The notes beneath the pieces were generated by a model. The model saw only the letters and a list, made by a program, of their open reading frames with translations, was not told where the DNA came from and did no database searches. Below are positions 33,465-45,712 of a stretch of DNA of 64,000 nt, piece by piece. Source of the stretch: Moniliella sp. 'wahieum' (taxonomy: Eukaryota > Basidiomycota > Moniliellomycetes > Moniliellales > Moniliellaceae); contig RSEE01000038.1 in NCBI GenBank assembly GCA_003971905.1, forward strand, positions 124,001 through 188,000. The letters are read 5' to 3'. The number at the start of each line of letters is the position of its first letter. Position 1 is the stretch's first letter. The translations under genes and the position numbers were made by a program.

Positions 33465-36099
33465 ATGCCCACTGCCCTGCCTCCGCCCTCACCCACGCCC
33501 ACGCCCCTACCCCCTTCCTCACTCGCCTCGGCTGCGAGCTCTGTCGCCAGCGTGAGTGTGACAGAGGCAACACCCACTGCCACGTGTGCCCCACTCCCCC
33601 TCAGTGCTGCGAGCAGCGCTACCAACCTCGGCCTCGCCAGCCCCCACTTTGCTACTGCCATGTCCTCCACGAACCCCTCCTCCACCTCCTTCGCCCATTT
33701 CGCTCATCCGCTCAGCATTCATCCGCCCGCTCCCCTCACCCCGCAGGCCTCGGCAGCTGTGTCGGCGGCAACTGCTGCCGCCGCTGTCCTTCCCCTCCTG
33801 AATCCCGCTATCCTTACGATAATGAGTACAGCATCTTTGTTGGCGACTTGGCGCCTACGCTCCGTGAAGAAGACCTTGTTGCTCAGTTCATCCACCCGCC
33901 GCCTTGGCCTCCGCGCCACCCTCTTGCCCTTACTGCCCAGCAGCACCGCCTTGATGGCCATGCTCGCTGCGGCCCCGCCCCGTTTCACTCTACCAAGGGC
34001 GCTAAGGTATGTCCCCACCACCAAACACCCTTCTTTCATGAAAAAACTCCAGTGTGCAGAACTGACCATTCCCAGATCATGACCGACCCTTTGACGCAAC
34101 AATCGCGTGGCTTCGGCTTTGTCCGTTTTTACGACCAACGTGACGCCCAACGCGCGCTCATTGAAATGCAAGGCGTCTACATCCAACCCCTCGACGGCTC
34201 TACCGCCGCACGCCCCCTTCGCGTATCCCCTGCCACTCCTAAGAAGCATCATCACATCCCTTTCACCCCGCTGCCTACCCCTTACCCTCCCCCGCAGTCT
34301 GACGCCTACGGACAGGATCCTCGTCTTCTTCCCAATGAACTGGCCGGGTCGGGTACGGTCTCACCGCCGACCATGGCAGCACAGTCTTCTCTTGCTTCCG
34401 TTTTGGATCGGGTGGAACAAGAGCGTCCAACCCTTGAACGTTTGGTTTCCCATGCCGATACCGCAAGCGCACTTGACCCCAACAACGCTACTGTTTTTGT
34501 CGGCGGTTTGAGCGCCGCCGTGAGCGAAGAGACGTTGCATACACTCTTCTCTCCATTCGGTGAGATTGTCTATGTCAAGATTCCGCGAGGCAAGGGATGT
34601 GGCTTTGTGCTTTCGCGCGCAAGAAAGATGCTCAGCAGGCCATCGATCGTATGGCTGGTTTCCCTCTCCAGGGATCCTATATCCGCCTGTCCTGGGGCCG
34701 GTCCCAATCGGACAAGGCAGCAGCCGGTGCGGCCGCGGTCAAGGCAGCTCAGTTGCATGCCCAGACTCAGACTCGTCTTTTGCACCATCGCTTGGCCCTC
34801 GCCCAGACCCAGGCGCAAGGGGGAGGCGAAGCGCAGATGCAGATGCCTGGCCTGCCCGGCTTAGCCACCCCCCTCTCTCAACCAGATCGCACAGCATGAA
34901 CAGCTCCAGGCTCAGGCTAACCAGGTGAGCCAAGTTGTCCCGCTGGAGCGAGACCATGCGCCCTGGCCCACGCACATATCACACGACAGCGATGGTTGGT
35001 ACGCCCGCGTTCCCAGCCCTTCCCCTCCTCGCAGTTCGGGCCCGGAGCCACCCTCGACGAGCCTGTCTGGTTTGTCGACACAGCAGGAACAAGCACTGCG
35101 TGAGGCCTTAAGCGATCCCACCCTTCGCGAGCAAATCCTGCGGAACCCTACCCTTGTCCCACGCTTGATGGGCTTGGGGTCTGCTGCGGAGAAGCGCGGC
35201 AGCAGCCCGCCCCACCAGATACCCAATCCGCCTCTGAATGGGCCCGATGGACTCAACTCGTCCCACCTCGGTGCACTGCCAGAGTACCTGCGGGATGCAT
35301 ACATGGACGACGGCCGGATGCCGCCGCGCGAACGTATGCTGGGCCCAACTAGTCTCGCTTTCTTTGGCTACACGGACCCCCGCGCTCGCATACATCGACA
35401 GCATCGGGGGTTTCCTTGGCCCCCAGTTTATCGCAATTGTCGCATCACTCGTCCCTTTCGCATTCCCTTTCCACCACTCTTTCTCGCCCACATTGGATTT
35501 CGAGGTTGATCTTACCTCGCTTCCTGGGAAAGAGTACGACAGCCATGAATGGGAGCGGGAGCGGGAGCAACGTTGGGCCCGTGACCGCGCCACGAGCGTC
35601 GCATCGATTCACAGTTACCCTCGTCCTGCCGAGGACTATCGCGACCACAGAGACTTTGGTCGTGACGATCAACGCTTGAGTGCGGTACCCGGTGCACCCA
35701 GTGCTTCGGCACTGCGCACGATGCAGCTGGAACACTATGCCCGCCTTGTCCATGGGCGTGCAGAAGCACCCTTTATTCGCTCGGACGCGCCGGGCCATCG
35801 TGCCTCGGCATCTTTGACGAGCCCCCATCCGACGCGAAGCGCGGGTACTTCCTTGATTCGCCCGTGAGCGAGTACGCATTCACTGAAGATGCGAACCAGC
35901 TCTCGGGCTGCTTGCTCGCCTTGACGTTCGCCCGACTCCCACTGCTCCCTCAATCTCTTCCCCGACTGCATCCCCGAGCGTAGCTGCCTCGTCTGCTGTC
36001 CCACCTGCTTGGTCCTCCGGCACGTCTCCCGATGGTTCGCATCCCTCATCCCACGCGCCGGCCAGTCCTTCCTTGAAGGGAGACATGACGGGCCTGTGA
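33465..36099 (+). CDS. RNA-binding protein of the NAM8/CSX1/NGR1 (TIA-1-like) family
   Basis: Probable mRNA- or U1 snRNP-associated RNA-binding protein. An Ala/Ser/Pro-rich start (MPTALPPPSPTPTPLPP) is followed by an RRM with RNP2 SIFVGDLAP near 33829 and RNP1 SRGFGFVRF near 34106-34135. This RRM is split by an intron at 34007-34075 and carries an insertion of about 35 residues before KGAK. A second RRM has TVFVGGLSAAVSEETL and, after frame repair, GKGCGFVQFARKKDAQQAID. A Gln/Ala-rich tail follows, then a Ser/Pro and acidic region (EWEREREQRWARDRATS) and an end reading SPSLKGDMTGL with a stop at 36097-36099. Family members usually have three RRMs; the first is not seen. Frame breaks are numerous and the start is uncertain. 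Confidence 0.78.
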
Positions 36100-39000
36100 A
36101 GGGATACATGCGCGGCGTAATGCTTATGCAAACTTCGTTTCTGGTTCTTGTTTTGTGGGTGTCTCGCTTCCCCTTTTCTTGTTGTGTTGGTTATACCTCG
36201 ATACCGTTGTCGGTTGTTGGTTGTCGGCATTGGGACCCGTTGTCTTTTCGCGCGAGGCACGTCTGATGCGTTTTCTGGGTCTCTTGCCCTCTTGCCCTCT
36301 TTCCTTTGCTTGACCTCGTTTCACCCTCCCGCCCATCTACTACGTTTCCCCCGTTTCCCCTATCTTCCCCGTTCCTCTGTCCCTCTGTCACTCTGCCCCC
36401 ATCCGATGGGCTTCGTTCGAACGGCTCATTCCGCAAGGTTGGCACGTCCCTCCTCTCCTTTCCCTTTCGTTTCCCTTGTTTTCTTCTCCTTTTTTTCCGT
36501 CCCGCATCGTCTCGTGTCTTTTTTTCGCACCTTCCTCCGGTCCTATATCCCTCCAGCGGGGCCCGCTTCATTCGGGATTTCCACGCTCTCGCGCTCCCAG
36601 GCATGCGCGCAGGCTCACAGGCTCACACGCTCTCACCGGTATACTGCCCCCTTTTCCTCACCTTTCCTTTGCCGTTTATAATTCCATTGGCATGTTTCCC
36701 GTCATGTTTCTTCCCCCTCTTCTGGGTTTGGTAGTAGTACTGTCTCCCCTGCCGATCCTCTACTATTCCTACTGTGTTTACTGTTCCTACTGTTTGGTCG
36801 GGCTGTGCCCCCGCTTTATAGTGGGGCAAAAGCGCCCCCTTTGACCGCAATTCATTCCCCTTTTACCCCACCCCCCCCCCCCCAGAACCTAGGGGAGGTA
36901 TATTTTGTATGGCCCACTTTGGCCAAGAAATGAGCCCTAGTCTGATACGTTTCCGAGGGAGCATATAGTACGTGCGATAATTGCTCGGAGCCCATCACTG
37001 AGTGCAGACAATGCCGATGGTGCCGACAGTGTCCGGTACGGTACTACCCATATTGCCCTCTCACGCCAGGTCCCAGTGGTCCCCGTAGCAGCTGCTGTTC
37101 AGTCACCTGACGGTACCCTAGCCCCTGTATCGCGGAAGAGTTGCCCCATGCTGTGCGGTTCACCTTGATGGCCAGTGTGCGTCTATCTTCCCTATCCCTG
37201 TGTTTTTCTTGTGTTGCAACACACGGCTAACCTTTTTGGACGCGATACAGAGGCTCAACAACGTTGGCAGGGGGGGGTGAAGCTGAAACACTGCTGTTGG
37301 AGCAAGTGCAAGAATCTAATCATCCAACGAGCAAACGGATCAAGGTTGCGCCGCGCTGCTATGGCAAAAACCGTTAAGGCACAAGCACCTATATTCCGAT
37401 AGGAACGCGACGGGCAAATTGCTAGACAAAAGCTCCGCACAGCCGTGCAGCCATAAGCTGCATAACCTGCATAACCCGTCTGGTTTTGCTCCACTTTTCC
37501 ATCTCAGCGTCAGCAACAGCGAGTGGTGTGGGTGTTGGATGGAGCGAAAAGGGTCACGCTGAACCTTAATTCACTTATCGATTATCTTTTGTGTGTGGGC
37601 AGAGGGTGGTGGTCACTGTCGTACGTACTGACTAGTGATAGTAGTGATTGGTGGAGTTGTTGGAAGTAAAGCTAGTAAAGTATTTGAGGTACTGGAAGTG
37701 AAGTCAGTGATCCGTGACTACGCACTATGGTGACCGGAGTGATCCGGTGTCGGGTTCGGATATTAGAGGGCGACTACCCTCCGTGCGCCCTTGACGTTTC
37801 CCTCCCATCTCGCAACTCTTTCGTTGAGCTTTCGTACAGACTTGAGTGACCTAGTGACCAAGAGATTTGCCATGATAAATGTCTTAATGACAGATGGCCC
37901 GATGCATGGCCGGTGAAAGGGGGTGTGAAAGGATGGAAGAGAGGGAAGAGGGGGGGGGGTGAATGGGGTGAATAAAGGCGGAGCCGGTTTGGGTGGAGCT
38001 CCAGCGTCCACAGCGTCCAGTTTTTCCAGGGCACACGGGACAGTGCATATATGGTTAGCGCTTGTAGTACGTCAAGCCTACTAAGAATAGTACTTTCTGT
38101 TCACAAATAGAAACCCCAATCATAATACATGCATCCAACCTCTCTACTCTGCTGTTGCTTCACGTATGTTTTCTGAGAGCGCAAGGCGCAGGGAGGGCCA
38201 GGCGATGGAACAGAACGAGCGAGAGGCCGGAAGGGAACAGAGTGGAAAAATCAGCGCTCCGCGCTCCTCTTACCATGCAAATGAGGTGTCGGTGTGGGTC
38301 CTCAAATATCCCCTCCTCATGTACCTCATGGCCTACTGATACTGATGTACGAATGGAGTAATCGCTTCCTGTCGCAACAAATAGTAACTAGTAAGCTGAA
38401 GCTTGTGGAACAGGATTCCAGCTTCCAGATACTATGTTTGCATTGCAGGGCATCAGCGCAAGAGCAACGGAGAGGCTAGAGAATATTCCTGCCTTCCAGA
38501 AAGGAACATAGAAAGACATTAATCACCGAAGGGAACCACCAGGCTCGGGGGACACACTTTTTCTCCCTTGCTGTTCCGGGGAATAGTTTGTTCGGTGGGT
38601 GGGTGGTGGTGGCTGCGGTGGTGGAGGTGGTGGGTGGTGTGAGGAACGAGTGCGCAGATCTGAGTCTCAGATCTTTTAGGTCAGACTGCAAATGCTTACT
38701 GCGTACCGGACGTACCGAGTAAGGAACTTGCCAAGAGTGTTTGGGCTGCGGCGTGGTTCGGTTTCTGTGGCGGTGGGGGCGGGGGCGGGACCCATAGAAG
38801 GCTGTATAGACGGGGGGCATCATATAAGTTCGGGGTTGGTGTAGTAATTACTGGTTCCTCCTGGACGCCAAAAAACGGCGGGCTGGCTGACCACCACAGG
38901 CTACCACCCGCGTACCCAGGCGAGCGGTAGGCGATGCTAGCTATACGCTGAGACCTTCCTACTCCCACTGGGTGTGAAAACATTGTCTTGGGATAAATCG

Positions 39001-40673
39001 ATGAAGCTTAAAGAGCTTAAAGGTTAAAGAAGCTTCCGCGACGGAATCGTCCAGAGAATAAACTGAGGCTAGGCAAGAGGGGAAAATGGGCCGAATCACG
39101 TGACTCGCAGTCGGCTGTGCTATATATGCGGATGGCAACAAGCTGCCAACTGGGGATGTCTTGGCCACCGTCACGTGATGGTTGTGGGTGTGGCATGTGC
39201 ATGATGCATGAGGCCGTGAAGCTAGCGTGAAGCGTGACGCGTGAGGCATGTATGAGGTCCATGGCTGTGTGTGTGCTGACTTGGTGGGTTGGACGTTGGA
39301 GGCTGGGTCCAGCAAGAGTCGCTCAGGCTGAGCAACGCTCACCACCAGGGCGAAACACGAGGAAGAATGGAGAGGGTACCTAAATGTTGAACATGGTCTT
39401 GTGTACAGAGGCGCTGCATTTGCAATTGCCCTCTGCGGTCGGTCGCTCCTCGGGCTCGTACTTGAGGTGGTGAAACGCCCACCAAAGAAACCCGAACTGA
39501 GCCGTGTGCGGGCGGGCAGGCTGCAATTTCTTGATGGTTAGGCGGCCAGGGTCACGCGTACCTGGAGGAGGTGGTGGGGATGGTGTTACGTAAGTGTCGA
39601 AGCGGACGCTCCACGCGGTGGTGCCGGTGGCTGGGCGGGCGGCAGTGGAGGAGCCAGCGGGGCCTCGGCCGTGCCCTGCCCTGCCGGTGACCGGTGAGAT
39701 GGACGATATCGGAGACAAGTCACCCATGTGGCCTGTGGCCCGGGGCATGTGCCGTGTGACATGATGCATGATGGGACGCGTGGTGCGAGGCTGAAGAGGG
39801 CGGAGTTTGTTGGTCCTTACTTAGTACTTGGCCTGCGCGCCTAAGCCTAAGCGCTCAGACGGAGTACTCAGACTGTGAGTACTCAGATAGATCAGACTGA
39901 GTACCACGGAGTACAGGTGTTTGGACGTTTAGACGTTACATTTTAACGTACCAACGTTTATTAGTGCGTGTTAGTAGGTTTAACGTTTAGCAAACGCTTA
40001 GCTATGAATGGGAGATGGGATGCATTTGAAAGCGTGAGCGTGAGCGCTGAGCCACTCAGCGCTGAATCACACATTTGAGCCGGTGGGCGGGTGTGGCCTG
40101 GTGTGGCGCCCGTGGGCGGTGGACTGCAGTGGAGCGCATGTTGCCCGCACTGCCTGCGCTTGGTTGGCGTGTGATGCTTGTGCGCAATGGGTGATATCGG
40201 GATGTGGATGCTGCATGGCGATGCATGACTTGGGCCTGGGGACCGGTGATTAAATCACGGCAGCAGCCGGGCGCTTTGTGGAAGCGACCGGAGTGGGTGG
40301 GTGTTGGCTTACGTGACGCGTGACGCGTGATATGTGACGTCAGTAGGACCACCCATCCCGCGTCACGCGTCACGCGTCTGGCGCCATGCGGACACCGCCG
40401 CTGCGGCAGGGAATCAGCGCTGAGGCAGCGCTGTGCGTATTATTCAGTGCCTGGCAGGCTGCGGATGCACCTGTCGATATCCCCGTCCTATTTTAGGTTT
40501 AGGGGGCCAGCAAAAAGATTATCGACGGCTGGTCGGCTGTCTCCCCCCGCCCATTCCACGCCCAGCCGGTTGCCCCCAGGCTGCCTCTGCTGTGCGTGGT
40601 GTTGCATGCTCTGCCTGCCGTGATCGTCTCGCTCCTCGCCTCTCCTCGCCTCCACGCTCCTTCTTGCCCCCCC
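36100..40673. other. Long intergenic region
   Basis: About 4.6 kb. The first 750 bases are strongly pyrimidine-rich (RRM gene 3' UTR). A C13 run lies at 36871-36883 and a GT/GGT-rich stretch at 38590-38640. GATGCATG, AGCGCT and AACGTT words are scattered from 39200. A pair of ACGCGT arrays at 40316-40377 precedes the next gene. No gene is supported. Confidence 0.65.
40316..40377. repeat. Paired ACGCGT heptad arrays
   Basis: ACGCGT at 40316 and 40323 with linker G, and at 40365 and 40372 with linker C. The two pairs are mirror complements of each other, about 40 bases apart and 300 bases upstream of the next ATG. Confidence 0.88.
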
Positions 40674-43303
40674 ATGCTCTCCCCGCGCCCCACCCGGCGC
40701 GACAGCCCCGCCTCCTTCCCCTCCTCCATCCCCCGCCGCGTACCCTCCCTCGGCGCCGATGCCTGGCGCCGTCTGCGCGCCTCCCGCAAACCACCCGCCC
40801 GTCCCGACACACGCTCCGTCTCGCTCCCTCTCCGCCCCCACCCCCTCCCCGCCCCGGCGCCTCCACCATCCCCCCCGCCCCCATCCGCTCATGCTCCTCA
40901 ATCCCTGCCGCGCCCATCACCGTCCCCACCACCCGGTCGGGCCACGAAACCAAGCAGCCGACAATCCTCGGCCTCGCTCAGCACCCAGTCCAGCTTGCTT
41001 TCCCGCTCCCCTGCCTCTCACAAGCACCAGCGCCTCCGAAGCGCTTCCGCCCAGCCACAGTGGCAACAGCTCTCATAGTACCCAGAGCGCGCTCAGTAGC
41101 AAAACCAGTGTCCCACAACACCCCTGGCATTTGCAGCCCCCCGCATACCCAGTACCCCCGCCCCCCCCCGCCCGATGAGGTACGCGTGCTTCGCGCACAG
41201 CTCGACACCCTCAAGCAAGAACATGTTCGTCTGCAAACTACTTGTGCCCAGGCCGCCACCACCATCGCCCTCCTCAATGGAGAACTGCAGGAGTCCAACG
41301 CCAACTTGGCAGCTGCAAAGGCCAATGCCGACATGTGGGCCTCCATGGCCCGTGCGGCCCAACAGGTATGTGCCAACTTTTTTGTCTTGTTGCGGAGTTC
41401 CTGACCAATTGTTCGGCTCTCATATAGATGGCGTTGGAGCAAACGCTTCAGCAGGTCCCTAATCAGCTCGCCGATCTTCTGGCTGGCATCCAGCTCAGCA
41501 CTACCAACGCACACTTACCTTCCTCTGAAAATCACAGAAGGCCGAGTGGAGACAGCGCCATAAGCGAAACTACCGCCTTTGGCCGCGGCCTTGCGCCACG
41601 CCTCGTGCTACCGCCCCACCGGCCCCGGCTCCAATTCCGGCTGTTGCCAAACCAGGAGTTCCTGGGCTAGACACCCTGCTGGAGTCCACCACACCTCCCT
41701 TGCCATCTTCTCCCGCCCTTCGGGTTGACGCTCCTCGCCGCACATCGGTCGTGGTAGCCTCTCATCGCCCTGCGGGCACTTATTCCACCTCCTCTGCATC
41801 GCCCCCTCAACCCCTTCAACCTCGTTCGCGACGGATCTACCGTTCTCACCATCGGGCCAACACAATGGCCGATGTGCTGGCCCAAGATGAAGACATGCGC
41901 CAAATGGCCGATGCCTTGGGTGGGCCCTCCCGCTCCTCCGTCTCTTCAGATAGCCGAGAGAAGGTGGACCCGACGATGTCCTCTACTTTCGTTTCAGCAC
42001 CGCCCGTCTCTCGTTGGGTCCCGGATTCTCTCTCTGACCCTAATACAGACGTCTCCTACTTGCCAGAGCAGGAGACCGAGACCCAGCCTGCCATGGAAGG
42101 TGAGGCTGTGCCCCCGGGCTTGGGTTTGCTGGAGGATCACCTTCCCAGGGAGTCTACGCCCCTCTCACCGCCTCTGGAGCATACAGATTCTTCCGCCTTC
42201 GTGAACGAGAATTTCCACCAGATCTCAACGTCGCTTCCCACCTCACCAGAGGATCGTTACCCTTTGGAAGAACCCCCTTACACTTCGACCCCTGGAGGGG
42301 ATATGGCGAGCGCGATGCCAGTGTCGGAGCCTACCGTTATGCCCGTTTCTGGGCTTGGTTTGCCCTCCACGACTTCGGATCTGTCCCAGATCTTGGAACG
42401 GTACCGTTCCCAGCACAATGCCCAAGTTCCGTCGTCTTCAACCCCAATTTCTTTCTCCCCGCCTGGATCCCATGCAACCTCGCACGCGAAGAATTCACCT
42501 GCGCCTCTTCATCTAACCCGTCATGTCAAGCAGAACTCAGCTCCAGCGTGCCCCCCTGGGCCAGGCTTTTCTCCTAGCCTAGCCGAATCGAGTACGAGTA
42601 CCAGTACGAGAACGGGCAAAGAGAATGTCCCGGCACAGGTGCGACCACGGAGCAGTTTGCACTCTGTGCGCTCTCACATGTCCAATGGATCGGGACGCAG
42701 TACGCGCAAACGTACTTTCACTCGTCCCTCCAGTGCCGCCTCCAGTTGCAGTGTCCACGACTCGATCCCCACCAACGCAGGCGACTTGTTTGCACCGTCG
42801 GCCCTGTCGCACGAAAGTGTTCCGACGAGCCCGGTGCATGACCCTGTCCCACAGGAACGGCACGTACGGAACCGGCATCTTGATGAGGAAGAAGTGGAGG
42901 TCTTGTTGCACGATCCTTTCTCTGCCCCGCTCAGCGCCAGCTCGAGCCCCAGCGCTCCCAGCTCGGCGTACGGCTCTGCCGCGTCGGTTCCGGCGACTCC
43001 TGTGTCCAATGCGGTAGCGGCGGAGCCAGTACCCGGGGTGTCTGAGGAGGACTTATTGGCGCACAGGTCAATGTACCGGTGCTTGGCCAAGGAACTGTCG
43101 CGGGAAGATTTGCGCTCGTTTGAGGCACTGATCTATGGCTTTGATCGCGGGTTCCTCCCCCTCGAGGGCGGGGAGGGGTTGATTGAACGCGTCAAGTTCC
43201 TTTGCTCGACGACCCGATGCTCTCCCACGATCCGCACAAGCATGCCCTTCGTCTCTCCCTGGCATCTCAATTTGAAACGGCTTGTCGGAGCGTGCAGCAA
43301 TGA
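40674..43303 (+). CDS. Unrecognised coiled-coil, Ser/Pro-rich protein
   Basis: I do not recognise a family. It starts MLSPRPTRRDSPASFPSSIP with a basic Pro/Ser-rich region. A coiled coil follows at about 41176-41470 (VRVLRAQLDTLKQEHVRLQ, ALLNGELQESNANLAAAK), interrupted by an intron at 41366-41427 whose donor, CTGAC branch and TAG acceptor are clear. A long disordered Ser/Pro/Thr-rich region comes next. The compact C-terminal segment looks folded: ELSREDLRSFEALIYGFDRG, FLPLEGGEGLIERVKFLL, HKHALRLSLASQFETACRSV, ending QQ and a stop at 43301-43303. The last part needs one added base near 43203. The C-terminal helical segment is the best handle for a homology search. Confidence 0.65.
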
Positions 43304-45712
43304 TGCGGATGCTCGATGTTCGATGATGCGATGATCCTTTCTCCCTCTTTGTTTTTCTCTTTCTTTGCACGACCCTCCTGCCCCCCCCACCCTTGTCTCA
43401 CTGCCACTGCCACCGGTACCCACATTCCTTTCGTCTCTCCCCTGGGCCTTGCGCCGCTTCAACCCTCTTTCCTCTGCGGAGGTTCACTCTTCGACCTTGC
43501 TCCGCCCCGCTCCACTGGGACGCTGAGCAGCACGTGATTCTCCGCTGCATGCATGTCCGACCCTTGACGAGCGCCGAATCGGCGAACCTTCTTTTTTTTC
43601 TATTTTTTTCTGTTTCGTCGCGCTTTTTCCCCGTCCCAACCAAGTGCAACGTCTTGCGTACTGACGGGGCCCTTGATTTTCCCTCCCCCCCCCACATCAC
43701 CCCATCCAGCCCCACCAGCCCCATCCTGTCCCCTTTTTCGTCATCCTATACCTCCCCCCTTCAAGCTTCATTTGCCTTTTTCATCCTACGACCCTGGCTT
43801 TTGTAGTAGATGCTTCCAGCTTGATCGTGTCTCCACTTCGGTAATCATTATAACCATGAACCATGACTCTTCTACCCTCCGGTAAGGGCAAATGGCTAAG
43901 GATTGATTTGACCCTCCCATGTCCCATGTCGCAGGGCATGCCAACACTGTTAGTCTACTGATGAAATGACTGGAGGAGTGGTGGGGCCTGACACTAGTGG
44001 CCATGCCAGCAAGCCCGAAGCGTTCCAACCTATTCCAACGCGAAAGGTGCTTGGTACCGCGTATACCGCGGAGAGGTTTTACACGTGAAGCTATAGCTTC
44101 ATCCTTTTGAAGCGTGCAGCTTGAAGATCGAAGTACATTCAACGTATTCAACGTCCAATGTGGGAAACGTGGGAGCCAGGAACCAGCCGGTCCGGTGCAC
44201 TCGCGCAGGTATTTCTACTAGGCAACTGGGGGTTACAGCCCGCGGTTCTCGATCGGTTACTTTTTGAGTTGTCGGAGTTATCCATGGTGTAATAGACGTT
44301 ACGCCAGCTGCTCAGAGTTGCGGGACGACTTGTGGGAGGGATCTTGCACTGCGCAAGGCTGCGGAGTAGAAAGAAGCTTTTACGGTAGTACCTGTTTCCG
44401 TGCCTGCACTTTTGCCGTACCGGCTTACCGCCTGCCGCACCCAGCATGTGATGCATGTTGGTCCGTCACTTGGAATAATCGGCACGCGCTCATTCGGACT
44501 CCTGTACCTGCGCCCAATGGGTACTAGCACACGTTCCTAGTTAGTACAGGAACTTCGCATACCGTCTACTACACACGAACTAATCGCGCCTCGCTGGCTA
44601 TGTTTTGTGGGCAGATTGCACCGTCGTCGTCCCGTGCCACAGCGGACCGCGAACTTCTTAGTTTACCCTTACACACACACATCCTGGATTCTTATCCTCA
44701 TTTTGCCAGTGTAGTTCTGAGAAGAGTAGTCACATGCAAAGGCACCTGCCCGCCTGAAGGTGTCGATCCGACGACACCGCATGCGCTGGCGTGCCGTTGT
44801 ATGGGGGGGGCAGGGTTATACTGGGTGATGCACCCGGTCGGCGGTACTCTGGCATATATATAGTGTAACGGGGAAACTGAACTCTGATTTTTGCATCCAC
44901 CCCACAGAGAGGCGAAAATATTTCTATGTCCATCAGATCCATCAGATATGCAGCCTCAGTCGCACGGACCGTGTCTACATTCACACGTGTTATGTGCATT
45001 CTGCGTGGAGCGAAGGGGTGCGGTCGGGGCCGTGCCTAGCCGGCAGCTCAAGCTGCTCTTGGAAGGGGGGGTGCACGCGCGCGGATCCCTATGGACCAGA
45101 AGAGGTACTAAGGGACGGCCAGGCAGTGGTGTTCAGGTGGTCAGGGGGACAGGCAAGCAAGTTTTGGCGCTCGTGCGCTGTCTTCTTGGCCCGGCGGCAC
45201 GCTGTTGGAAGCACGGCATGGTGGCCGGCCCCTCAGTCACGGTGGCCATGGTCGGCGCCGCAGCTACGACGGCCTGGGGCATATGCTTGCGATTGGGTAC
45301 GTGCGCTGGCTTTTGTATTATTCGGCTGATCGACCATGTTGGTGCCCACCGACCCACACCCCACGGATAGTCACTGGACGAGTGAAGTCATCGGTCGCCT
45401 GGGCGCTGCGAGGGTGTGACTGATGGGCCACTGCCCCCGTCCCGCCCGAACCCGGGCGGCTGGACGGCAACGCTGGGACGGTGCCCACGAGTGCACACCA
45501 CGCTGCTTGCAGCATGCCTGCCGTACGTACGGATCAATATTCCAGTCGGCAAAGCAGGCGATCCAGCGCCTCTGCTCGTTTCCTACTCAGTCCGCTAACC
45601 AGCGTCTCTGCTCCGCTCCTCGTGCGCGCTGCGTTACTGGCAGCTTTAAAAGCCAGCCTGATCGACCGATCGACATTCGCCTCCCCAGCAGACCCTCGTC
45701 TCCCCCTCCGCC
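43304..45712. other. Intergenic region between the coiled-coil gene and acid phosphatase
   Basis: About 2.4 kb. CT-rich 3' UTR to about 43800, then unremarkable sequence with AAGCTT/AACGT words at 44085-44160 (9-bp spacing). The phosphatase promoter occupies the last few hundred bases. No gene or tRNA was found. Confidence 0.6.

Noticed and set aside
33046..33594. Minus-strand Gly/Glu-rich frame near the RRM gene
   Set aside because: Antisense reading of a Pro-rich coding/leader region; poly-Gly/Glu from CCT/CCA repeats.
36148..36681. 177-codon plus-strand frame after the RNA-binding protein gene
   Set aside because: Pyrimidine-rich 3' UTR that happens to be open; composition Phe/Leu/Ser/Pro only.
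44600..44863. Possible tRNA-like stretch
   Set aside because: No cloverleaf could be formed with a proper T-arm and acceptor stem by eye.
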